DNA from: Prevotellaceae bacterium
GTDB taxonomy: Bacteria > Bacteroidota > Bacteroidia > Bacteroidales > UBA932
Assembly: GCA_031273285.1 (NCBI GenBank)
Contig: JAISSE010000050.1
Span: 1-13,593, forward strand
Reading direction: 5' to 3'
DNA length: 13,593 nucleotides
Shown here: positions 1 through 5,504 of the stretch, one piece after another
Layout: every line of letters begins with the position of its first letter
Position numbering within the stretch: position 1 is the first letter of the stretch
Notes under the pieces: generated by a model
What the model was told of the DNA's origin: nothing
Seen by the model: only the letters and a program-made list of their open reading frames with translations
The model's database searches: none
Program-made: the position numbers and the translations under genes

Positions 1-141
1 ACCAAACAAGCAGCTTGTCGAGACTAAACAAGCTGCTTGTCGAGACCAAACAAGCAGCTTGTCGAGACTAAACAAGCAGCTTGTCGAGACCAAACAAGCA
101 GCTTGTCGAGACCAAACAAGCAGCTTGTCGAGACCAAACAA
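1..141. repeat. Tandem array 1: 22-bp palindromic units
   Basis: Six complete 22-bp units (starting at 1, 23, 45, 67, 89 and 111) and a 9-bp partial unit, running in from the window edge, so the array may be longer. Each unit has a 13-bp core ACAAGC-W-GCTTGT, a perfect palindrome around one central base, plus a 9-bp spacer (TCGAGACCAA-like; the third unit base is C or T). The central base is A in five units and T in unit 2. No unique spacers are present, so it is not a CRISPR. The array lies just before an intrinsic terminator, so it may be the 3' untranslated part of a gene to the left of the window. Function unknown. Confidence 0.93.
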
Positions 142-146
142 TTGTA

Positions 147-174
147 GGCTAAATCTTATTTTGAGGCGCTATGG
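147..174. repeat. 28-bp direct repeat, copy 1
   Basis: Identical over 28 bp to 739-766 (begins GGCTAAATCTTA, ends AGGCGCTATGG). The copies bracket the terminator and arrays 2 and 3. The segment AGGCGCTAT (164-172) is the exact reverse complement of ATAGCGCCT in the array 2 units. Meaning unknown; it may be an end of a dispersed intergenic element. Confidence 0.85.
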
Positions 175-218
175 ATGGAGTTCCCTTTTGTTAAATCGAC
201 ACGCTGGAAAAGAACAAT

Positions 219-254
219 CGCAGGGACGGATGATTTTCGTCCCTGCGTTTTTTT
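219..254 (+). terminator. Intrinsic terminator
   Basis: A perfect 10-bp stem CGCAGGGACG (219-228) and CGTCCCTGCG (238-247) with a 9-nt loop, followed by seven T (248-254). The T-run is on the + strand side only, so it should end a + strand transcript from a gene to the left of the window, after array 1. Array 2 starts at the base after the T-run. Confidence 0.85.
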
Positions 255-498
255 AGATAGCGCCTGTATCTAACGTTAGATAGCGCCTGTATCTAACGTT
301 AGGTAGCGCCTGTATCTAACGTTAGGTAGCGCCTGTATCTAACGTTAGATAGCGCCTGTATCTAACGTTAGATAGCGCCTATATCTAACGTTAGATAGCG
401 CTTGTATCTAACGTTAGATAGCGCCTGTATCTAACGTTAGGTAGCGCCTGTATCTAACGTTAGATAGCGCCTATATCTAACGTTAGGTAGCGCCTGTA
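255..498. repeat. Tandem array 2: 23-bp hairpin units
   Basis: Ten full 23-bp units (starts 255, 278, 301, 324, 347, 370, 393, 416, 439, 462) and a 14-bp partial unit (485-498). Across neighbouring units the arms TAACGTTAGATA and TATCTAACGTTA (12 bp) enclose the loop GCGCCTG; the shared TAACGTTA is itself a palindrome, so alternate hairpins compete. Units at 301, 324, 439 and 485 have AGGTA for AGATA, which turns an A-U pair into G-U on the + strand. The other differences (units at 370, 393, 462) fall in the loop. No gene is supported here. Confidence 0.93.
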
Positions 499-506
499 CA
501 CAGTGG

Positions 507-598
507 CGTCTTCTGTCAGGAGGTAACACTGTCTTCTGTCAGGAGGTAACACTGTCTCCTGACAGGAGACAACGCTGTCTCCTGTCGGGAGACAGAGA
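507..598. repeat. Tandem array 3: 23-bp hairpin units
   Basis: Four 23-bp units (507, 530, 553, 576), each a 19-bp quasi-palindrome plus 4 nt. Unit 3 (553-571) is perfect: TGTCTCCTG-A-CAGGAGACA. Units 1 and 2 differ at three stem positions (in unit 2 the pairs 531/547, 532/546 and 535/543), all G-T oppositions, and unit 4 has one (583/587). The first base of unit 1 (507) makes a terminal mismatch. The central base is T, T, A, T. It begins 9 bp after array 2 but is unrelated to it in sequence. Confidence 0.9.
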
Positions 599-738
599 CG
601 TGGAAGTAATATGTCAGGCGATGGACGGGAAAATAATCTGAAAGTCAGTCCAATTTGCCGGAAGTCATTATTCCTCACGGAAACTTTACGACGGTGATAC
701 CGGAGCCGCCTAATTCTTTTTTTTCATCGAAAAAAAAC
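599..738. other. Gene-free spacer
   Basis: Ordinary-looking intergenic sequence between array 3 and the second 28-bp direct repeat. The short open frames do not resemble any family I recognise and partly run into the arrays. A T8 run (716-723) and an A8 run (730-737) flank a few bases near the right end and could form a weak A/T hairpin. I see no promoter or RNA gene. Confidence 0.5.
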
Positions 739-766
739 GGCTAAATCTTATTTTGAGGCGCTATGG
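739..766. repeat. 28-bp direct repeat, copy 2
   Basis: Exact copy of 147-174, in the same orientation. It again contains AGGCGCTAT (756-764), complementary to the array 2 loop region. The flanks of the two copies do not match beyond the 28 bp. Confidence 0.85.
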
Positions 767-831
767 TTTCCGGCTGCGCTGTAGCAATGACGCTACGTAG
801 AACGGTAGTCTGCTTAGCTTAGGCGTAGCTA

Positions 832-1027
832 CAGCCCGAAGGGCTTGATTTTCATAACCGCAGGTCATCGACCTGCGGAATATACAACGATATATTTCTG
901 CCTGAAACGTAAGTTCGACGTAGTCAAAGGCAGGACTAATTTTAGTCCTGCCTTTCAGGCAGTTGTTCGGGAGGTGGCTTCCGCAGGTCGATGACCTGCG
1001 GTTATGAAAATTAAGCCCTTCGGGCTG
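832..1027. repeat. Nested inverted-repeat element (MITE-like)
   Basis: Arms of 49 bp (832-880 and 979-1027) are reverse complements with one exception, 847 G opposite 1012 T. Each arm contains two smaller palindromes: AGCCC-GAA-GGGCT and CCGCAGGTC-ATC-GACCTGCGG. The 98-bp centre holds a perfect 30-bp hairpin (926-955, arms AAAGGCAGGACTAA), and CTGCCTGAAA (898-907) pairs with TTTCAGGCAG (953-962). There is no coding frame, no convincing target-site duplication and no T-run. It could be a non-autonomous mobile element or a structured RNA; the sequence does not decide. Confidence 0.8.
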
Positions 1028-1041
1028 CTTGGCGCCCCACT

Positions 1042-1070
1042 GTTCGGCGTAGCGGGACGCTACGCCGAAC
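1042..1070. repeat. Perfect 13-bp hairpin at left edge of array 4
   Basis: Arms GTTCGGCGTAGCG (1042-1054) and CGCTACGCCGAAC (1058-1070) with a GGA loop. The arm resembles that of the hairpin at 1276-1312 (GTTCAGCGTAG), so array 4 is bracketed by two related hairpins. No T-run follows, so it is a poor terminator. Confidence 0.75.
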
Positions 1071-1072
1071 GG

Positions 1073-1257
1073 GGGCTTTTCGCAAGTTGCGAAAATCATT
1101 TAAAACCAAAATGGGCTTTTCGCAAGTTGCGAAAGTCATTTTAAAACCAAAATGGGCTTTTCGCAACTTGCGAAAGTCATTTAAAACCAAAATGGGCTTT
1201 TCGCAACTTGCGAAAGTCATTTTAAAACCAAAATGAGCTTTTCGCAAGTTGCGAAAG
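1073..1257. repeat. Tandem array 4: 17-bp palindrome at 40/41-bp period
   Basis: Four full units (1073-1112, 1113-1153, 1154-1193, 1194-1234; 40, 41, 40, 41 bp) and a partial unit (1235-1257). The core TTTCGCAA-S-TTGCGAAA is a perfect palindrome around one base: G in units 1, 2 and 5, C in units 3 and 4. The remainder is an A/T-rich linker (TCATTTTAAAACCAAAAT type) of 40 or 41 bp overall because of a T3/T4 difference. The fixed period, close to four helical turns, would put the palindromes on roughly the same DNA face, as for a dimeric protein; a hairpin in RNA is the alternative. It ends about 235 bp before the gene at 1493. Confidence 0.9.
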
Positions 1258-1275
1258 AGGCGTTCGACAAAAATC

Positions 1276-1312
1276 TCCCGTTCAGCGTAGCTATACGCTA
1301 TGCTGAACGGGA
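1276..1312. repeat. 16-bp-arm hairpin next to array 4
   Basis: Arms 1276-1291 and 1297-1312 pair fully except for one G-T opposition (1287/1301), with a 5-nt loop. GAAAG occurs just before the intervening segment (1253-1257) and again at 1311-1315, where the array 4 linker text (GAAAGTCATTT) resumes. This looks as if about 53 bp interrupted an array 4 unit with a 5-bp duplication, but the repeat is short. Confidence 0.7.
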
Positions 1313-1364
1313 AAGTCATTTCTGATGACGGCGCCCCCTAACAACAGGGTTTAGAATCCCTGTC

Positions 1365-1380
1365 AGGTCTTTAAAGACCT
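1365..1380. repeat. 16-bp perfect palindrome
   Basis: AGGTCTTTAAAGACCT is its own reverse complement. It lies after a weak hairpin (ACAGGG 1344-1349 with CCCTGT 1358-1363). Similar sequence recurs in inverted orientation at 4114-4124, downstream of the gene at 1493-4078. Confidence 0.7.
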
Positions 1381-1422
1381 TAAACGCAAAACGCTTCCCG
1401 TTCATTGTTCCCCGTTAAAGCC

Positions 1423-1453
1423 ATTCATAATTCATAATTTATAATTCATAATT
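1423..1453. repeat. Heptanucleotide repeat ATTCATA x4
   Basis: Four 7-bp units (1423, 1430, 1437 with one change, 1444) and three further bases. Read on the - strand the unit is TGAATTA. Related heptamers beginning with TGA lie at 4070 and 11618. It sits just upstream of the promoter of the gene at 1493. Confidence 0.85.
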
Positions 1454-1465
1454 AAAAAAAAGCGT

Positions 1466-1473
1466 TATCTTTG
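1466..1473 (+). promoter_or_regulatory. Bacteroidota -7 box, TATCTTTG
   Basis: Fits TAnnTTTG and ends 19 bp before the ATG at 1493, implying a very short 5' leader. I see no good -33 TTTG at the usual spacing, so the call rests on the -7 match and position. Confidence 0.6.
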
Positions 1474-1492
1474 GCGAAACATTTTGTATATT

Positions 1493-4078
1493 ATGAAGGC
1501 ATATTTGACACTTATTATTCTCTTCTGTTCCGTATCGCTTTTCGGGCAGGAGATTGAAGCGCAAAAAACTAACGTTCAGGAGGAAAATCCTTTTGAAGAA
1601 AAGATGTACAGGCAATTGAAATCGTTTCCGCAGGAAAAGGTTTATCTCCACACCGACAAAACGATATACGTTTCCGGAGAGCAAATCTGGTTCAGGGCGT
1701 TTCTTGTTGAAGCCGTTTTGCATCGACCGGCGTTTGCAAGCAGGTACATTTATGTGGAACTGATTAGTCCTGCGGGCGAACTGATCGTCAGAAACAAAAT
1801 CCGACCCGATGAAGACAGCCTGTTTCACAACAAAATATCGCTTCGGGAAGATCTCCCCGAAGGTACGTATCTGATTAGGGCATACACCAATTTTATGCGC
1901 AACAGACCGGATTATTTCTTTCAAAAAAAGATATTTGTCGCCGACCCGCAGGCTTTTGCGCTTCAAATAAACCCGCAGTTTGCCATTGAAGAAAAACGAG
2001 GTTCGGTGAGTGTGCAATTCCTCGATTACGAAAATCAACCCGTTGAAGTAAAAAATCTCACCGTCAGGATTGATACCGGAAATATGAAGAAACTTGACGT
2101 TGAAGACAAATTTTCGTTTAAAATCATTCCCGGTAAACAGCAAACCATATATGTGGAATTTGATTGTAATGAACGTAAATATAAGAAATATATCCCCGTT
2201 CCTGCGGCGAGCAGCGAATTTGACGTCGCCTTTTTCCCCGAAGGGGGATATTTGGTCGATAACGCACTTTGCCGACTTGGATTTAAGGCGCTGAACTCAA
2301 ACGGACTGTCGGAGGATGTGAGCGGAGAGGTTTTCGACGATAAAGGCAATCCAATCGTCACTTTTCAATCGATATATAAGGGAATGGGTTCATTCTCGTT
2401 TTTCCCCGAAAAGGGACAAAAATATCAGGCTGTATGCAAAAATAAGGCGGGAAACGAAAAACGCTTTCAATTGCCTGCCTCCAAAGCCGATGCCTGCGTC
2501 CTGAAAACCAACTGGAGCAAAAACAAACTGTATATCACCCTCCTTAAAGGTCGCGAGTTTAGGGAACAGCCGCTCAATCTCTTTATACATGTCAGAGGGA
2601 TGGTTATATTTTCAGGAAAATGGTCGTCACAAAACACGGTTTCAATCGACAAATCAATGTTTCCGTCGGGAGTTGTACAAATTTTACTGTTGGACGATAA
2701 AATGAATCCGCTAAGCGAACGCCTTGCTTTTTGTTTAAACCAAGATGAATTGACTCGAACAACACTGTCCGTCGATAAAACCGCCTATGCAAGCAAAGAA
2801 CGTGTTTCGGCAAAAGTCCGCGTTACCGACGCCGCCGACAATCCCCTTACGGGAAACTTTTCGGTTGCCGTTACCGACGACAGCGACGTTGCGCCCGACA
2901 CAACGTTCACAATACTTTCCAACCTTTTGCTTTGTTCCGATATTAAGGGATACGTCGAATCTCCGGAATATTATCTTAACAACGCAAGCGCCGCCGACGT
3001 GCTGATGATAACGCAAGGATGGCGACGGTATAACATCCCCGCAGTTTTGGCGGATTCCGTCGAACGACCCTCGCAGTTTCTGGAACTTGGACAGGAAATT
3101 TCGGGGACGGTGAAACAGGTCATAGGCAGAAAAGTTAAGGTCAATAATCCGGTGTCGCTCCTCGCTCCGCAGGAAGGGCATATCAGCATGACGCAAACCG
3201 ACGAAAACGGACGCTTCTTCTTCAACGGATTCGAATATCCCGACAGCACTCTCTGCGTTGTGCAGGCTTTGAGCAAAAAAGGCGGCGCTTATGTCGAACT
3301 GCTTTTAGACCCCGAAACTTTCCCTCCGGTGGAAACTTTTCCCGTACCGGAATTTGGATTCGACAGTTTATTCAGGAAATATGTCGAAAAATCCGACCGG
3401 AAATATACCGACGAATACGGACTGCGAAGCATCGTTTTGGAATCGGTAACAATCACAGGACAAAAACCAAAGCCCAATTCCGGCTCCATTTACTCCTCCA
3501 TGATGAATACCGGCATTTCGTCCGACAAGTTTGCCAACGCCACCAACCTCGCCCATGCGCTGATGCTTCTCTCCGGCATCTGGATTTCGGGCGATAAGGT
3601 CTCGATACGCGGCTCCTCAACGCCTCCGGTATTTATTGTCGATGACGTTATCTGGGACGATTTTCGATTAGACGATATCGAAATACGGGACGTCGATCGC
3701 ATTGAAGTAATGAAAGGCGCCGAAGCCGCCGTACTTGGCTCCAGAGGCGCAGGAGGAGCCATAATTATCACCACTAAAACAGGCGAAATTACAAAGGACA
3801 GAATTAAATTTAATATAAAATCCCTGTTCCCGAAAGGATACAGCGCCGCCGCCGAATTTTATTCCCCGAAATACGAAACCGAAGAATCAAAAACAGGTAT
3901 CGACCGCCGTACAACAATATTTTGGAAACCGAATGTCGTCCTGTCGGACGGCAACGCCGAATTTGAATTTTATACCGCCGACACCGAAACAACCTATTCG
4001 GTAATCATCGAAGGATTAACCGCCAACGGACAAATTATTAGACAAATCAAAAAAGAAGAAATCAAAAAAGAACGATGA
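1493..4078 (+). CDS. Secreted MG2-domain protein with C-terminal TonB-receptor plug domain
   Basis: An 861-aa protein of a Bacteroidota family usually annotated as TonB-dependent receptor plug domain protein; its exact role is unknown. A signal peptide (MKAYLTLIILFCSVSLFGQ) points to export. Residues about 45-140 resemble an alpha-2-macroglobulin MG2 domain (KVYLHTDKTIYVSGEQIWFR, then LPEGTYLIRAYT). Residues about 537-580 look like a carboxypeptidase-regulatory fold (GTVKQVIG, TDENGRFFFNGF). Residues about 648-765 are a plug domain: VTITGQK, VSIRGSSTPPVFIVDD, RIEVMKGAEAAVLGSRGAGG, IIITTKTGE. About 95 residues follow, too few for a TonB barrel, so it cannot be a transporter itself. The ATG at 1493 was chosen over the in-frame TTG at 1484 because it starts the signal peptide and sits correctly behind the -7 box. 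A role in outer-membrane assembly or as a partner of another receptor is conjecture. It appears monocistronic. Confidence 0.9.
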   Translation: MKAYLTLIILFCSVSLFGQEIEAQKTNVQEENPFEEKMYRQLKSFPQEKVYLHTDKTIYVSGEQIWFRAFLVEAVLHRPAFASRYIYVELISPAGELIVRNKIRPDEDSLFHNKISLREDLPEGTYLIRAYTNFMRNRPDYFFQKKIFVADPQAFALQINPQFAIEEKRGSVSVQFLDYENQPVEVKNLTVRIDTGNMKKLDVEDKFSFKIIPGKQQTIYVEFDCNERKYKKYIPVPAASSEFDVAFFPEGGYLVDNALCRLGFKALNSNGLSEDVSGEVFDDKGNPIVTFQSIYKGMGSFSFFPEKGQKYQAVCKNKAGNEKRFQLPASKADACVLKTNWSKNKLYITLLKGREFREQPLNLFIHVRGMVIFSGKWSSQNTVSIDKSMFPSGVVQILLLDDKMNPLSERLAFCLNQDELTRTTLSVDKTAYASKERVSAKVRVTDAADNPLTGNFSVAVTDDSDVAPDTTFTILSNLLLCSDIKGYVESPEYYLNNASAADVLMITQGWRRYNIPAVLADSVERPSQFLELGQEISGTVKQVIGRKVKVNNPVSLLAPQEGHISMTQTDENGRFFFNGFEYPDSTLCVVQALSKKGGAYVELLLDPETFPPVETFPVPEFGFDSLFRKYVEKSDRKYTDEYGLRSIVLESVTITGQKPKPNSGSIYSSMMNTGISSDKFANATNLAHALMLLSGIWISGDKVSIRGSSTPPVFIVDDVIWDDFRLDDIEIRDVDRIEVMKGAEAAVLGSRGAGGAIIITTKTGEITKDRIKFNIKSLFPKGYSAAAEFYSPKYETEESKTGIDRRTTIFWKPNVVLSDGNAEFEFYTADTETTYSVIIEGLTANGQIIRQIKKEEIKKER

Positions 4079-4095
4079 ACGATGAACGATGAACG
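4070..4095. repeat. Heptanucleotide repeat GAACGAT x3 over the stop codon
   Basis: Units at 4070, 4077 and 4084, then GAACG. The period of 7 puts TGA at 4076, 4083 and 4090, one in each reading frame; the first is the stop of the MG2/plug gene. Confidence 0.85.
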
Positions 4096-4120
4096 GGGAG
4101 CGTCTTTTTGTTCAAGGTCT

Positions 4121-4151
4121 TTAAGGACTTTAAAGACTTTAAAGTCCTTAA
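4121..4151. repeat. 31-bp perfect palindrome with one central base
   Basis: Arms of 15 bp (TTAAGGACTTTAAAG at 4121-4135 and its complement at 4137-4151) surround a single A at 4136, the same design as the cores of arrays 1, 3 and 4. With no T-run after it, it is a doubtful terminator for the upstream gene. It lies 24 bp before the serS -7 box, so it could equally bind a protein. Confidence 0.75.
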
Positions 4152-4175
4152 ACGTTCATAGTTCAAAAAATGTAT

Positions 4176-4183
4176 TACCTTTG
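4176..4183 (+). promoter_or_regulatory. Bacteroidota -7 box, TACCTTTG, for serS
   Basis: Matches TAnnTTTG, 22 bp before the serS ATG at 4206. No clear -33 TTTG. It would drive serS and the hyfC-like gene that follows. Confidence 0.6.
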
Positions 4184-4205
4184 AACCTTTAAAATATTTA
4201 AAATT

Positions 4206-5498
4206 ATGCTTACTGTAAGGACAATAGAGAATAACAGGGACTTTGTGATTGCCCGATTAGCCGTTAAAGGATTAAATGCGGCAGGAATTGTTGATGAAAT
4301 TATTCTCATCGAAACAAACCGCAAAAGAAAACAAATGGAGCTGGAAAAGCTTTTGGCAGAACAAAATCGTGTGGCAAAAGATGCCGGAACCCGTATAGGT
4401 ATCCTGAAAAAAGAAGGCAAACACGAGGAAGCCGAAGCCGTGAAACAAAATGCAGGAGAGGAATCTGCACAATTTAAAATCAAATCGGCGGAATTAGACG
4501 CGGAAGTTGCACAATTGGAAAAACGGCTGTACGAAAAACTTGTTCAGTTGCCTAATCTTCCGCACGAATCGGTTCCGGCGGGAAAATCGGCAAACGATAA
4601 TATCGTGGTAAAAACCGGAGGAACAATCCCGGAACTCAATCCTAAATTGCCGCATTGGGAACTTACATCAAAATACGAACTTATAGATTTCGACGCCGGA
4701 AATAAACTCACCGGAGCGGGATTTCCCGTTTATAAGGGCAAAGGCGCAAAACTGCAACGGGCTTTGATCGCCATGTTCCTCGACCACAACACCGAAAAAG
4801 GTTATCTTGAAATACAGCCGCCGTTGATGGTGAACGAAGATTCGGGATTCGGCACAGGTCAACTGCCCGACAAGGAAGGTCAGATGTATTATATCGGCGC
4901 AGACAATTTTTATCTGATTCCCACAGCCGAAGTGCCGGTAACAAACCTCTACAGGGATGTGATTGTGAAAGAAGACGCACTGCCTGTGAAAATGACCGCT
5001 TACACTCCCTGTTTCAGGCGTGAAGCCGGTTCTTACGGGAAAGATGTAAGAGGACTAAACCGCTTGCATCAGTTCGACAAGGTGGAAATTGTGCAGATTT
5101 CGCAACCCGAACGCTCCTATATCGCTCTGGACGAAATGGTGGCGCATGTTGAAGAACTTGTCAAAAAGTTGGAACTCCCATACAGAATCCTCCGTCTGTG
5201 CGGAGGAGATATGAGCTTTCATTCCGCTCTGACATACGACTTTGAGGTATATTCCGCAGCACAGGAGCGCTGGCTGGAAGTAAGTTCCGTATCCAATTTC
5301 GAGTCTTTTCAGGCAAACAGATTGAAGTTAAGATATAAAACACAGCAAAAGAAAACGGAACCGCTGCATACCCTGAACGGGAGTTCGCTCGCTCTGCCCA
5401 GAATTGTAGCCGCCTTGCTGGAAAACAACCAGACGGACAGCGGAATCGTCATCCCGAAGGCTCTTGTTCCGTACACAAACTTCGACATTATTTCGTAA
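4206..5498 (+). CDS. serS: Seryl-tRNA synthetase
   Basis: A 430-aa cytosolic class II aminoacyl-tRNA synthetase (EC 6.1.1.11) that activates serine with ATP and charges tRNA(Ser), and also tRNA(Sec) where present. Residues about 28-105 are the Lys/Glu/Ala-rich, coiled-coil tRNA-binding arm. The catalytic core has TAEVPVTNLYRD (about 240), motif 2 CFRREAGSYGKDVRGLNRLHQFDKVEI (given here in part: CFRREAGSYG, then LHQFDKVEI; about 270-298) and motif 3 NGSSLALPRIVAALLENNQ (about 391-410), whose arginine contacts ATP. Length matches the family. The ATG at 4206 opens the typical MLTVRTIENN. An AT-rich leader without a Shine-Dalgarno is usual in this phylum. The next gene follows after 6 bp. Confidence 0.97.
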   Translation: MLTVRTIENNRDFVIARLAVKGLNAAGIVDEIILIETNRKRKQMELEKLLAEQNRVAKDAGTRIGILKKEGKHEEAEAVKQNAGEESAQFKIKSAELDAEVAQLEKRLYEKLVQLPNLPHESVPAGKSANDNIVVKTGGTIPELNPKLPHWELTSKYELIDFDAGNKLTGAGFPVYKGKGAKLQRALIAMFLDHNTEKGYLEIQPPLMVNEDSGFGTGQLPDKEGQMYYIGADNFYLIPTAEVPVTNLYRDVIVKEDALPVKMTAYTPCFRREAGSYGKDVRGLNRLHQFDKVEIVQISQPERSYIALDEMVAHVEELVKKLELPYRILRLCGGDMSFHSALTYDFEVYSAAQERWLEVSSVSNFESFQANRLKLRYKTQQKKTEPLHTLNGSSLALPRIVAALLENNQTDSGIVIPKALVPYTNFDIIS

Positions 5499-5504
5499 TC
5501 TGCC

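Noticed and set aside
59..256. Short + strand open frame through array 1 and the terminator
   Set aside because: It consists of repeat and terminator sequence, with no recognisable domain or promoter.
1..500. Plasmid iteron-type replication origin
   Set aside because: The 22-23 bp periodicity fits iterons, but the units are palindromic hairpins, no replication initiator gene is present, and the nearby genes (serS, asnB, yifB) are chromosomal.
1..598. CRISPR array(s)
   Set aside because: Units follow each other directly with near-identical short spacers; there are no unique 30-40 bp spacers and no cas genes.
460..1319. Several - strand open frames of 70-112 codons
   Set aside because: They run through arrays 2-4 and the inverted-repeat element; their repeated peptides simply reflect the DNA repeats.
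1484..1492. TTG start for the MG2/plug gene
   Set aside because: It adds only MYI before a good ATG that begins a typical signal peptide.
4121..4151. Intrinsic terminator of the MG2/plug gene
   Set aside because: The stem is perfect but A/T-rich, with no T-run on either side; listed only as a palindrome.
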